DNA of 64,000 bases from Chloroflexota bacterium. GTDB taxonomy: Bacteria > Chloroflexota > Dehalococcoidia > UBA2979. The stretch is from the NCBI GenBank assembly GCA_026713865.1, contig JAPONQ010000051.1, positions 107,622 to 171,621 of the forward strand. Reading direction: 5' to 3'. Both the position numbers and the translations under genes were made by a program. This document shows positions 52,165-60,997 of this stretch, in pieces (the stretch's first letter is position 1; each line of letters starts with the position of its first letter). The notes under the pieces were generated by a model that made no database searches, had not been told where the DNA came from, and worked only from the letters and a program-made list of their open reading frames with translations.

Positions 52165-53844
52165 ATGAGACGCCTCACACTCTCCCTGGCTCTCGCCTGC
52201 GCCGCGATCGTCGGGAGCGCTTGCGATCGGACGGCCGAGCTGATCCCCGGCACCGCCACCGCCACCTCGACGGCCACGGCGACGCCCTCGCCGACGCCGA
52301 CGCCGACGCCGATCGTCGTGCCGACCCCGATCGTGCCCCCCGACGGAATCGGCGTCGCGGGTGACCGACCCGCCGTGGACGTGATCCCCGATGCCGCCTT
52401 CGCCGCCTCCATCGTGCAGATCGTCGCCCTCGACGAGGATGACGACGGCCAGCGGTCGGTCAGGCGCGGCTCCGGGGTGGTCGTCGACGGCGAGCGCTCG
52501 CTCATCCTCACCAGCTATCCGCTCGTCGACCCCTACCGTCCCGACGGCACTCCGGCATACTCGGTGCTCGCGGTCGGGCACAGCGCGGAGCCGGGCGATC
52601 CCGTCGTACTGCTCTACGAGGCGGAGATCGTGGCCGCCGAGCCGGACCACGACCTCGCCGTGCTCCGCGCGGTGAGCGCCTACCGCGGGGAGCCGCTCGA
52701 AGCGGCCGAGTTCTCCGCGCCGGCGGTGCGTTTCGGCAACTCCGCCGCCATCCAGGCGCAGGAGGAGCTGCGCCTCTTCGGCTACGGCATCCGGGGCGAT
52801 TTCGCCACCGCATCCGTCGCGCGCGCCGAGCTCGACGGGACACGATCCGAGTTCGGCGTGGGCGGCCGCGCCTGGCTCGACCTGAACGCCCGGCTTCCGG
52901 CCAGCATGGACGGAGGCGGCGTCTTCTCGGCGGCCGGGGGCTTCGTCGGCGTCCTGGTCCAACCCCGCCACGACGAGGCCGCGACGCTCGGCACCGCGCG
53001 CCCGGCCGCGCTCGCCGTCCCCTTGATCGAGAAGGCCCGCTCGGCCGAGCCGGGCGCCCGCTACCGCCCCGCCGTCCAGCGCTCGCCGCTCGCCGTGGAC
53101 TCACCCGACCCCGCCGTCCCGGACATCGTGATTCGCGGACCCTCCTTCGCCGAGAACGCATTCGACGACGGGGGACGAACCGTGCTCTTCGACTACACGC
53201 GGTTCCCCGTCGCCGGCCTTCCCGCGCTCTACTACGAGTTCGCCGCCCAGGGGATCCCCGCCGGTGCCCAGGTCGAGGAGCGGTGGTTCCTGGACGACGT
53301 GCTGCAGGACGCCCTCTCCTCGACGTACACCTGGACCGAAGGCGACTTCGCCGTCGTGACCGACCGCCTGATCGCGCCGAACCCCAACGGGGTCCCGGCC
53401 GGCCGGTGGCGGCTCGAGGTGTGGGTCGACGGCTCGCCCGCCGCCGAGGGGCTCGCCTACGTCGGGATCGAGCCGCCGCGGGCAACCGTCAGCGATCTCA
53501 GCCTCGCCTCGACGCTCGCTCCCGGCGAGGCACCCGGATTGCCGCCCGACCCCGGCGCAACGAGGCTGTACGGCTTCTTCGAGTACGAGGGGGCCGGAGG
53601 CGTGCTCTGGCTGAACTGGGTCGTCTTCCGCGACGGCGACCTCGTCCAGGCATCGCCGCCCTCGCTCTGGAGAGGGGGCGACAGCGGGAGCTGGTGGGTG
53701 GCCCACTATGCCGAGACGCCGCTGGGTGCAGGCCTCTGGGAGATCGAGGTCTACTTCGACGGGGAGTGGGCCGGATCAGGTGATGTCGCTCTCTCGGTCG
53801 GTGAGCCGCTCTCCCCGGCAGAGGAGGGGAGCGACGAGCCCTAG
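52165..53844 (+). CDS. Lipoprotein with trypsin-like fold lacking catalytic His and Ser (pseudoprotease)
   Basis: Signal MRRLTLSLALACAAIVGSAC ends in a candidate lipobox Cys. A Thr/Pro-rich linker (TATPSPTPTPTPIVVPTP) follows. The next domain resembles HtrA/trypsin proteases: RRGSGVVVDGERSLILTSYP is where LTxxHV should be, so the His is missing. DHDLAVLRAV keeps the Asp. SMDGGGVFS replaces GNSGGP, so the nucleophilic Ser is missing. The C-terminal half has two similar beta-rich domains (around RWFLDDVLQD and WLNWVVFRDGDLV). ATG 52165 is preferred to 52078 because it starts the signal peptide. Probably a binding or structural surface protein. Confidence 0.7.
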   Translation: MRRLTLSLALACAAIVGSACDRTAELIPGTATATSTATATPSPTPTPTPIVVPTPIVPPDGIGVAGDRPAVDVIPDAAFAASIVQIVALDEDDDGQRSVRRGSGVVVDGERSLILTSYPLVDPYRPDGTPAYSVLAVGHSAEPGDPVVLLYEAEIVAAEPDHDLAVLRAVSAYRGEPLEAAEFSAPAVRFGNSAAIQAQEELRLFGYGIRGDFATASVARAELDGTRSEFGVGGRAWLDLNARLPASMDGGGVFSAAGGFVGVLVQPRHDEAATLGTARPAALAVPLIEKARSAEPGARYRPAVQRSPLAVDSPDPAVPDIVIRGPSFAENAFDDGGRTVLFDYTRFPVAGLPALYYEFAAQGIPAGAQVEERWFLDDVLQDALSSTYTWTEGDFAVVTDRLIAPNPNGVPAGRWRLEVWVDGSPAAEGLAYVGIEPPRATVSDLSLASTLAPGEAPGLPPDPGATRLYGFFEYEGAGGVLWLNWVVFRDGDLVQASPPSLWRGGDSGSWWVAHYAETPLGAGLWEIEVYFDGEWAGSGDVALSVGEPLSPAEEGSDEP

Positions 53845-53861
53845 GGCTCCCGCCGGAGCCC
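53844..53861. terminator. Bidirectional hairpin between convergent genes
   Basis: GGGCTCC (53844-53850), loop CGCC, GGAGCCC (53855-53861). It starts at the last base of the stop codon and separates two converging genes by 22 bases. No T-tract. Confidence 0.55.
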
Positions 53862-53866
53862 GCCTC

Positions 53867-54868
53867 TCACTCGAGCCCGTCGGCGTAGATGCGCTCGACG
53901 GCCCCCCCGTGGAACGCGGCGGTCGCGTCGAGCGGGCTCTCGAGCACGCCGTGGCGCAGGAGTACCCCGGCGAGAGCCTCCCACTGATCGGGGGTGGATC
54001 GCCCCATGCCGTCGTCCCGGTGCGCGCTGGCAAGGTCGGTCTCGAGCAGGAAGCGCTGGTGATCGGCGGAAGCGCCGTCGGCGAAGGTGAGCGTGATCTC
54101 CACCGCTTCCTCCACATGATCTCGGCCCCACGCCGCTCCCCGCAGCGCCGCGCGCAGGAAGCGCTCCACGAGGTCCGGGTCGTCGGCCACCGTCTCCTCG
54201 CGCGCGAGGTAGACGACACCGAGGGTCGGGACTCCGTACTCGTGCGGATCGATCACGTTGATCTCGACGCCGGCGCGGCGGATCGTGTCCGGCTCGTTGT
54301 TGAGGAAGACGGGGTAGACGTCGACCTGACCCTCGATGAAGACGCGAGGATCGAAGCCCACGGCCTGCAGATTGACATCGTCCACGGAAAGTCCGGCCGT
54401 CGCGAGCAGCGCGTGGAGCTCCGCCGGCACGACCCCCGCCTTGAAGCCGACGCTGCGGTCCCGGAAGTCGGCGGGCGACCGGATCCCGGAGCCGGCGCGG
54501 GTCACGAAGCCCTGGTCACCGCGCTGCCCGAAGAGGGCGACCGCACGGAGAGGGAGGCCCTCCGCGTATTGCCTGAGCGACTGCGCCGCCGTCCCCGTGG
54601 TGAACGCGACCTCTCCCTCGAGCAAGAGCTTGATGTGCTCGTCAGCGCCCGCGGAGTGGCGAATGGTGACGTCGAGCCCCTCCTCCTCGAAGTAGCCGTT
54701 GGCATCCGCCACGTAGACCGCGACGAAGGGAAGATTCGCCTGGGGGCGGAAGCCCGCCATGAAGGTGACCTCCCTGAGCTCCCCCTCCCCGCCTCCTCCG
54801 TTGCACGCAGTCGCAAGCAGGGCAAGCGCAGCCAGCGCCGCCGTCGCACCGATCGAGACTCTGGGCAT
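53867..54868 (-). CDS. ABC importer substrate-binding lipoprotein (NMT1/THI5-like)
   Basis: The signal ends in ALLATAC with a Gly-rich spacer after the lipidation Cys. The mature part begins VTFMAGFRPQANLPFVAVYV and contains ADANGYFEEEGLDVTI and GTAAQSLRQYAEGLPL, as in the NMT1/THI5 family that binds pyrimidine precursors, sulfonates, nitrate or riboflavin-type ligands. Ligand not determined. 333 residues from ATG 54868; an in-frame ATG at 54901 is an alternative. It is the last gene of the ATPase-permease-binding protein operon. Confidence 0.88.
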   Translation of the reverse strand: MPRVSIGATAALAALALLATACNGGGGEGELREVTFMAGFRPQANLPFVAVYVADANGYFEEEGLDVTIRHSAGADEHIKLLLEGEVAFTTGTAAQSLRQYAEGLPLRAVALFGQRGDQGFVTRAGSGIRSPADFRDRSVGFKAGVVPAELHALLATAGLSVDDVNLQAVGFDPRVFIEGQVDVYPVFLNNEPDTIRRAGVEINVIDPHEYGVPTLGVVYLAREETVADDPDLVERFLRAALRGAAWGRDHVEEAVEITLTFADGASADHQRFLLETDLASAHRDDGMGRSTPDQWEALAGVLLRHGVLESPLDATAAFHGGAVERIYADGLE

Positions 54869-55005
54869 GATGAACCGGTCCCGGTGATCCGTGACGCGCA
54901 TCCGCGACGCGGCCGCGGGCGCTGCACGCCGTGTACCAACCGTCGCGCGCCGGCGCTGCGCGCCGACCGCGGAGGCGACGTGCATCGGCGGTGTGCCCGC
55001 CGGCG

Positions 55006-55830
55006 CTACACGTCGCCGGTAGAGGCGTGCCAGAAGAGCACGCGGCGCTCACTATACGCGAGCACCGCGGTGAGGAGCACGCCGAGCGCCACCAGCACGA
55101 ACACGGCCGCGAAGAGCGTCGGCGTATCCAGATCTCCGTTCGCGATCAGGATCAACTGCCCCATCCCCCCGTCGCCCGAGAGGAACTCCGCCACGACCGC
55201 CCCGATCAGGGCGAGCGGGACGGAGATGCGCAGCGCCGCGAAGAGATAGGGGAGCGCGGAAGGAAGCCTGAGCCTCACCAGCACCTGCCGGGGCGAGGCG
55301 TCGAGGGACCGCAGCAGGTCGAGCGCCGCCGGGTCGACCGAGCGGAGCCCGACGACCGCATTGACGAGCGTGGGGAAGAACGTGATGAGCGCCGCCACCA
55401 GCATCTTCGGCCAGAGCCCGAAGCCGAACCAGATCGTGAACAGCGGGTAGACGGCGACGATCGGCGTGAGCTTGAGCAGGAGCGCCAGCGGGTAGAGGGC
55501 GCGCTCCACCGCGCGCGAGTGCGCCATCGCAACGGCCAGGACCATGGCGCCCGCCGTCGCGATCACCAGGCCGCCCGCCGCCGCCGCCGCCGTCTCGGCC
55601 GCGGCGGATGCGTAGCGCCCCGGGTCGTCGACGAGCGCCCTACCGACGGCCGACGGCGCCGGAAGCAGGTACTCGCGCACCTCGCGGAGCCGCACCCACG
55701 CCTCCCACACGGCGATCAGCACGGCCAGCGCGAGCAGCGGTGCGCCCGCAGCACGCGCCAGCACCGTCGCGCCGGCGAGGCGGCGACCCCTCCCCGCGGG
55801 GGGACCGGCGAAGGGCGCCTTCCCGCTCAC
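55006..55830 (-). CDS. ABC importer permease (SsuC/TauC type)
   Basis: Inner-membrane permease of 274 residues with about six helices, including LLALAVLIAVWEAWVRL at the N terminus. The cytoplasmic coupling loop (EAA region) reads SLDASPRQVLVRLRLPSALP. The GTG start overlaps the ATPase stop (GTGA), so the two are translationally coupled. The gap of 137 bases to the substrate-binding gene shows no clear signal. Confidence 0.9.
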   Translation of the reverse strand: MSGKAPFAGPPAGRGRRLAGATVLARAAGAPLLALAVLIAVWEAWVRLREVREYLLPAPSAVGRALVDDPGRYASAAAETAAAAAGGLVIATAGAMVLAVAMAHSRAVERALYPLALLLKLTPIVAVYPLFTIWFGFGLWPKMLVAALITFFPTLVNAVVGLRSVDPAALDLLRSLDASPRQVLVRLRLPSALPYLFAALRISVPLALIGAVVAEFLSGDGGMGQLILIANGDLDTPTLFAAVFVLVALGVLLTAVLAYSERRVLFWHASTGDV

Positions 55831-56651
55831 GCCGGGGCCCGCCCGCCGCCGAGCGCCGCCCGCACGCCGGCCTCGAGCTCCACGAAGGCGGGCATCGACA
55901 CGAGTTCCTCCCCGCGCGGGCGGGGGAGCCCCACCACGAACTCGGCGAGGACACGGCCGGGCCGCTCGCCCATCACGAAGATGCGGTCGGAGAGCAGCAC
56001 CGCCTCCCGGATGGAGTGAGTCACGAACAGCACCGAGACGCGGTCGCGCTCCCAGAGCGCGAGCAGCTCGAGCCTCAGCGTCTCCCGGGAGAGCTCGTCG
56101 AGGGCACCGAGCGGCTCGTCCATCAGCAGTAGGCGCGGCGCGTGCGAGAGGGCACGCGCGAGCGCCACGCGCTGTCTCATGCCGCCCGAGAGCTCGTGTG
56201 GATGATGGCGGGCGAAGTCGGCGATGCCGACGCGCTTGAGCAGCGCGGGGACATCCGCCGCCACGCCCGCGATCTCGGCGACGAGGCCCACGTTGCGCTC
56301 CACGGAGAGCCAGGGGAGGAGCCCCGGCTCCTGCTGCACCAGCCCCAGCCATCGCCCGCGACGCGCGTCGTCGGGCGAGGCGCCGAAGACCTCCACCGTG
56401 GACGCGGCGCCGCCCGCATCCTGACACGGGGCGAGGAGGCCGGCAGCGATGCGGAGCAGCGTCGTCTTGCCGCAACCGGAGGGGCCAACCAGGGACACGA
56501 ACTCGCCGGCCTCGACATCGAGAGCGGCCCCGTCGAGCGCGCGGACGTCGCCGGCAGTCGAACGGTAGTGATGGGAGAGAGAGCGTACGAGCAGCGCCGG
56601 CGTCGGCGCGCCCGCGGCGCGCGCGCCGGGCTCGGTGGCTGGCGCCGCCAT
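55827..56651 (-). CDS. ABC importer ATP-binding protein (SsuB/TauB type)
   Basis: Walker A GPSGCGKTTLL near 56-66, Q-loop LVQQEPGLLPW, signature LSGGMRQRVALARAL, Walker B LLLMDEPLGALD and the H-loop in FVTHSIREA. 274 residues from ATG 56651, preceded by GGGGGAGGG; the frame is open much further upstream but that overlaps npdG on the other strand. First gene of the importer operon, divergent from npdG. Confidence 0.93.
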   Translation of the reverse strand: MAAPATEPGARAAGAPTPALLVRSLSHHYRSTAGDVRALDGAALDVEAGEFVSLVGPSGCGKTTLLRIAAGLLAPCQDAGGAASTVEVFGASPDDARRGRWLGLVQQEPGLLPWLSVERNVGLVAEIAGVAADVPALLKRVGIADFARHHPHELSGGMRQRVALARALSHAPRLLLMDEPLGALDELSRETLRLELLALWERDRVSVLFVTHSIREAVLLSDRIFVMGERPGRVLAEFVVGLPRPRGEELVSMPAFVELEAGVRAALGGGRAPA

Positions 56652-56718
56652 CGCCCTCCCCCTGCCCCGGCCGCCGCACTCGGCCCGGCCCGGCCGGCCG
56701 CGAGGACACGCGACGGCC

Positions 56719-56728
56719 ATTGTATGGT
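56719..56728. promoter_or_regulatory. Overlapping divergent -10 boxes between the importer and npdG
   Basis: On the minus strand TACAAT (56724-56719); on the plus strand TATGGT (56723-56728). They overlap in the 127-base divergent gap, so the two transcripts may compete. The -35 boxes are poor. Confidence 0.35.
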
Positions 56729-56778
56729 GCTCCCGCCGGGAAGACGCGCCGGGGAGGGACGACCGGGGGAGGCGAGTA

Positions 56779-57450
56779 GTGTCGGAGACGATCGCGATCA
56801 TCGGCGGGACGGGTCCGGAGGGCCGCGGCCTGGCGACGCGGCTGGCGCTGGCCGGGCACACCGTGATCATCGGCAGCCGCGACGCGGAGCGCGGCGCGAA
56901 GATCGCAGCCGACCTCAAGGCCTCCCTCCCCGCGCGGGACGGTGCCGGCGACCTGCGGGGTGGCGGCAACGCCGGGGCCTGCGCGGAGGCGACCCTCGCC
57001 ATCGTGACCGTTCCCTACGCCGCCCATGCCGGCACGCTGGAGGCGCTGCGCGAACCGCTCTCCGACAAGCTGGTGATCGACGCCGTGGTGCCGGTCCGCT
57101 TCGAGCGCGGGCCTCGCCCCGTCGACGTCGCCGCCGGATCCGCGACGGAGGAGGCGGCCTCGCTTCTCCCCGCTTCGACCGTGGTCGGCGCCTTCCACAA
57201 CCTCGACGCCGAGACCCTGCTCGATCCCGACGCCTCGCTGGACGCCGACGTCCTGATCACCGGCAGCGCCGAGGGAAAGCAACGAACGGCCGCCCTCGCC
57301 GAGCAGATCGCCGGCGTGCGCGCCGTCGACGCCGGCCCGCTGCGCTACTCGCGCTTCGTGGAGGGGCTCACCATCCTGCTGATCGGCATCAACGGCAGGC
57401 ACCGTGCGCATACCGGGATCCGGATCGCGGGCCTGCATCAGGGGGAATAG
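56779..57450 (+). CDS. npdG: F420-dependent NADP oxidoreductase (NADPH:F420 reductase)
   Basis: Transfers hydride between NADPH and coenzyme F420. The N-terminal IAIIGGTGPEGRGLATRLAL is the NADP motif of this family, IIGSRDAERG binds the phosphate, and TVPYAAHAGTLEAL and GAFHNLDAETLLDP follow. 223 residues, normal length. GTG start at 56779 after GGGGGAGGCGAG. It is directly upstream of cofE, so the pair supports F420 use by this organism. Confidence 0.9.
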   Translation: MSETIAIIGGTGPEGRGLATRLALAGHTVIIGSRDAERGAKIAADLKASLPARDGAGDLRGGGNAGACAEATLAIVTVPYAAHAGTLEALREPLSDKLVIDAVVPVRFERGPRPVDVAAGSATEEAASLLPASTVVGAFHNLDAETLLDPDASLDADVLITGSAEGKQRTAALAEQIAGVRAVDAGPLRYSRFVEGLTILLIGINGRHRAHTGIRIAGLHQGE

Positions 57451-57528
57451 GCACCCGCACCGCGGGCGGGCGGCATCTCCCGCGGGGAGGCGCACCGCTT
57501 GCGCGGGCGGCGTGCGATGATCGGCGCG

Positions 57529-58287
57529 ATGGCACCACCAGAGATCCGCCTGATCGGGATCGCCGGACTGCCCCGCATCGAGGAGGGCGACGATCTCGGC
57601 GCGCTCATCGTGGAGGCGGCGCGGGCGCAGGAGACGCCGCTGCAGCAGGGCGACATCCTGGTCCTCACGCAGCGCATCGTCTCCGCATCGGAGGGCCGGA
57701 TCCTCCCCCGCGCACACTTCGAGCCCAGCCCCTATGCGCGCGCCTGGTCGGAGAGATGGGAGAAGGACCCGCACGTCACGGAGGCCGTCCTCTCGGAATC
57801 CGTGCGGGTGGTGAGACAGCTGCGTGGCGTCCTGATCACCGAGACCCGCCACGGCCTCATCTGCGCCAACTCCGGGGTCGACTGCTCCAACGTGGGAGGC
57901 GAGGAGTGGCTGTCGCTGCTCCCGGTCGACCCCGACGCCTCCTGCCGGTCGCTGTGCCGTCGACTGCACGATCTCGCCGGTGAGCGGGTCGCGGTCATCA
58001 TGACCGACACCTTCGGACGGCCGTGGCGAAACGGACAGACCAACATCGCCATCGGCGTCTCGGGCATCGCCCCGCTGCGCAACTACGTCGGGCTTCCCGA
58101 TATGGACGGCGTCGAGCTGCGCGTCACCGAGATCTGCATCGCCGACGAACTCGCCGGCGCCGCCGAGCTGGTGATGAACAAGCTCGACGGCATCCCCGCC
58201 GTGATCGTGCGCGGCTACCGCTTCGAGCCCGCCGACGGCGCGTCCGCGGAGATCGTCCGCGACCCCGAGCTCGACCTCTTCCCCTGA
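57529..58287 (+). CDS. cofE: Coenzyme F420-0:L-glutamate ligase
   Basis: GTP-dependent enzyme adding glutamates to F420-0. Motifs: GDILVLTQRIVSASEGR, HGLICANSGVDCSNVG, MTDTFGRPWRNGQTNIAIGV and MNKLDGIPAVIVRGY. 252 residues, so this is the single-domain form without the FMN-binding domain of mycobacterial FbiB. ATG 57529 is used; starts at 57517 (ATG) and 57499 (TTG) are in frame. Confidence 0.93.
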   Translation: MAPPEIRLIGIAGLPRIEEGDDLGALIVEAARAQETPLQQGDILVLTQRIVSASEGRILPRAHFEPSPYARAWSERWEKDPHVTEAVLSESVRVVRQLRGVLITETRHGLICANSGVDCSNVGGEEWLSLLPVDPDASCRSLCRRLHDLAGERVAVIMTDTFGRPWRNGQTNIAIGVSGIAPLRNYVGLPDMDGVELRVTEICIADELAGAAELVMNKLDGIPAVIVRGYRFEPADGASAEIVRDPELDLFP

Positions 58288-58327
58288 TGCGGCTCCCGCC
58301 CCGGGAGCTCAGCGCCCGGCGGGCCCC

Positions 58328-59581
58328 GTGACGACACAGCAGCGCGCCGGCCTCGAGCGCAATCTCCGGATGCTTCCGTGGTGGTGGGTGGCGCGCTGGC
58401 TCTGGCTCGGAGAAGGCATCTGGGTGCTCTACCTGATGGACGAGCGGGGGGTCACGCTCGGGCAGGTACTGCTCTTCGAGTCGGTCTTCGCCGGCATCAC
58501 CGTCGCCGCCGAGGTCCCGACCGGGATGGTCGCCGATCGCTGGGGACGCCGCCCCTCGCTGGTCGCCTCGGGCCTGCTGACGGCGCTCGGTCTCACCGTG
58601 TTCGGGCTCGCCGAGAGCTTCGAGTTGCTGCTGCTCGCCTTCGCGCTCTTCGGCACCGGCCTCTCGCTGATGTCGGGGGCCGACGACGCGATGCTCTTCG
58701 ACTCGCTCGCCCCGCTCGGTCGTGGAGGCGAGTTCGCCCGGCGCGCCGGACGCCTCAACGCGATGGCGTGGGGCGTGAACGCGGCGACGGCAATGGTCGG
58801 CGCCGGGCTGGCGCAGGTCACCTCGCTCTCGCTCCCGATCGCGATCTCGGGCGTGTTCGGGATCCTCGCCGCCTTCCTCGCGCTGCGCTTCACCGAACCT
58901 CCCGCGCGCGGCGAGCCGGTGCCCTTCCTGCGCATCGGGGCCCGCGCCGCGCGACGCGTGCTCGGGCAGCGCGAGATGTGGACCATCATCCTCTTCTTCG
59001 CCGCCGTGCTCGTCTCCGCGGCGCTCGTCTTCACCGTCTTCCAGCCGCTCGCGACCCGGCTCGGGGCGCCCGTCTGGTCGCTCGGCGTGATCGCGGCGGC
59101 GATGACGCTCTCCTCCGCCTTCGGCGGCTGGATGGCCGCCGCCACGGAGCGGCAATTCGGCCTCCCGAGGACGCTCGCCGTCGCCGGGATCGGGGCAATG
59201 GTGGCGCTCCTTGCCGGAGCCGCCGGGATGCACGTGCTCTTCCCGCTGATTCTGCTCTCCCCGCTCGCCTGGAACGTCCTGCATCCGCTGGTCGCCGACT
59301 ACCTGGCGCGGCGCGCCCCGGACCGCGAGCGCGCGACTGTGCTCTCGCTCAACTCGATGGCCTCGCAGCTCGCGACCGTGATCGCGACGCCGGCGGTGGG
59401 GCTGCTCGTCGACGGGCGTGGAATGGGCACCGCCCTGCTCGCCGCGGCGGCCGCACTCTCGGTGGTGCTGGCCACGGGCTACGCGCTGTGGAGAGCGGGT
59501 CGTGAACTCCGCCTCGCGCCGACGTGGCCGCCCGAGGAGGGGGGCGCGACGCCCTCGCCATCGCCCGAGCAGGAGGCGTAG
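58328..59581 (+). CDS. Major facilitator superfamily transporter
   Basis: Transporter of 417 residues with about 12 hydrophobic segments. MFS motif A, GMVADRWGRRPSL, follows the second helix near residue 66; a loop with MSGADDAMLFDSL resembles drug-efflux and tetracycline-like members of the family. The C-terminal tail is soluble and Pro/Glu-rich. Substrate unknown. GTG start at 58328, 40 bases after cofE, so it may share that transcript. Confidence 0.85.
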   Translation: MTTQQRAGLERNLRMLPWWWVARWLWLGEGIWVLYLMDERGVTLGQVLLFESVFAGITVAAEVPTGMVADRWGRRPSLVASGLLTALGLTVFGLAESFELLLLAFALFGTGLSLMSGADDAMLFDSLAPLGRGGEFARRAGRLNAMAWGVNAATAMVGAGLAQVTSLSLPIAISGVFGILAAFLALRFTEPPARGEPVPFLRIGARAARRVLGQREMWTIILFFAAVLVSAALVFTVFQPLATRLGAPVWSLGVIAAAMTLSSAFGGWMAAATERQFGLPRTLAVAGIGAMVALLAGAAGMHVLFPLILLSPLAWNVLHPLVADYLARRAPDRERATVLSLNSMASQLATVIATPAVGLLVDGRGMGTALLAAAAALSVVLATGYALWRAGRELRLAPTWPPEEGGATPSPSPEQEA

Positions 59582-59602
59582 CATCGGCCCCGGAGGGGAA
59601 CG

Positions 59603-59917
59603 ATGGCGGCGGGGAACCCGGACGGCAGCCAGCACCCCTCCAACTGCGAGGCGGCTCCCGGGCGGGACTCGCCGCGCCGCACGCGCGCACGCGACCTCGT
59701 GCGCTCGGCGCTCGTGAATGACGAAGACCCGCGCTTCCCGTGGTGGCTGCCGCTTCCCGGCGTGGCTCTCGCCCTCGCGTGGGGCGCCTGGCAGGCGGTG
59801 GGAGCGGAGGGCGCAGCCGGCTCCGCCTTCGTCGGCACCCTGTTCTGGCCCGGTCCCGCGATCGTGGCGCTGGCAACGCTCGCCGCCTTCCTCGGCTGGC
59901 AGCTCGAGATCGACTGA
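59603..59917 (+). CDS. Small two-helix membrane protein, unknown
   Basis: A 104-residue protein: a basic, soluble first half, then two transmembrane segments (FPWWLPLPGVALALAWGAW and FWPGPAIVALATLAAFLGW). ATG 59603 has a strong GGAGGGG ribosome-binding site, which supports it being real. Ends 18 bases before holA. No family recognised. Confidence 0.55.
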   Translation: MAAGNPDGSQHPSNCEAAPGRDSPRRTRARDLVRSALVNDEDPRFPWWLPLPGVALALAWGAWQAVGAEGAAGSAFVGTLFWPGPAIVALATLAAFLGWQLEID

Positions 59918-59935
59918 GGGCACACCGGGGGGGCG

Positions 59936-60997
59936 ATGCTGCATCTCTTCTACGGCGACGACGAGTTCCGCGTCGAGGAGGCGCTGCGCGCGCTGCGGGA
60001 CGCCCTCGACAGCGACGGAATGCTGGCAACCAACAGCACGGTCCTCGACGGGCGGCGTGTCACGCCGACCGAAGTCCTGCAGCACGCCGGCGCCCTCCCC
60101 TTCCTCGGCGCGGCCCGCCTCGTGCTCGTCGAGGGACTGGTCACCGCGGCCGGGCGCGGGCGGGCCGCCGTCGACCGCTGGCGACCTCTGATAGAGGCCC
60201 TCCCGACGCTGCCGCCGTCCACCACCCTGGTGCTCCGCGAGCCGCCGGCGACGCGGCGCGGGGGGCGGCGCGACTCCCTCGCCTCCTGGCCCCTGGCGCG
60301 GGAGCTCACCGCCCTCGACTCGGTCGCCGTCGAGGAGTTCCGGCCGCTCTCCGTTTACGGCCGCGGCGGCGAGAGCGAGGTCGGGCGCTGGCTGCGGACG
60401 CGCGCCGAAGCGGCGGAGGTCGCTATCGAGCCGCGCGCCATCTCGGCGCTGGTCGATCTCGTCGGCGCCAACCTGCGGACGCTCGACCGCGAGCTCGCGA
60501 AGCTCGCGCACTACGCACGCGAGCGGGCGATCACCGAGGCCGATGTGCGGTTGCTTACTCCCGAGGCGCGCGAGCAGAGCCTGTTCGCACTCGTCGACGC
60601 GGCGATCGAGGGGCGCGGCTCGGTCGCGATCACCCTCCTCGACCGCATGCTCACCGAGGGCTCCGAGACGCCCGGGCGCGTGCAGTACCAGCTGGGGCGG
60701 CACCTCGGCCAGCTCGTGCGCGCGGCCGAGCGCGCGGAGGCGGGCGCGAGCGAGCAGGAGATCGGTGAGGCAACCGGGGCGCAGGGCTACGCGCGCACCA
60801 AGCTCGTCCGTCAGGCGCGGGGCGTCCGGCGCGAGGTCGCGGAGCGCGGCCTGCGCGCCGTGGAGCGCGCCGACCACGCAGTGAAGAGCGGGCGTATACC
60901 CGAGGCGCTATCGCTCGAGCTGCTGCTGCTTGAGGTCGCCGCCGGGGCCCGCGGGGGCCGCGGAGGTCGGCGCCCCCTCAGAAGCTCCGGCGGATAG
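59936..60997 (+). CDS. holA: DNA polymerase III, delta subunit
   Basis: Clamp-loader subunit that opens the sliding clamp. It opens MLHLFYGDDEFRVEEALRAL, as typical; the lid region contains NLRTLDRELAKLAHYA, and the C-terminal collar domain contains QYQLGRHLGQLVRAAERA and EALSLELLLLEVA. ATG 59936 (353 residues). The 3' end overlaps the end of lexA, on the opposite strand, by 20 bases. Confidence 0.92.
   Translation: MLHLFYGDDEFRVEEALRALRDALDSDGMLATNSTVLDGRRVTPTEVLQHAGALPFLGAARLVLVEGLVTAAGRGRAAVDRWRPLIEALPTLPPSTTLVLREPPATRRGGRRDSLASWPLARELTALDSVAVEEFRPLSVYGRGGESEVGRWLRTRAEAAEVAIEPRAISALVDLVGANLRTLDRELAKLAHYARERAITEADVRLLTPEAREQSLFALVDAAIEGRGSVAITLLDRMLTEGSETPGRVQYQLGRHLGQLVRAAERAEAGASEQEIGEATGAQGYARTKLVRQARGVRREVAERGLRAVERADHAVKSGRIPEALSLELLLLEVAAGARGGRGGRRPLRSSGG

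Noticed and set aside
58124..60877. Long minus-strand open frame (about 900 codons) opposite cofE, the MFS transporter and holA
   Set aside because: Same reason: Arg/Glu/Gly-rich shadow of real genes, no recognisable domain, no ribosome-binding site or promoter.
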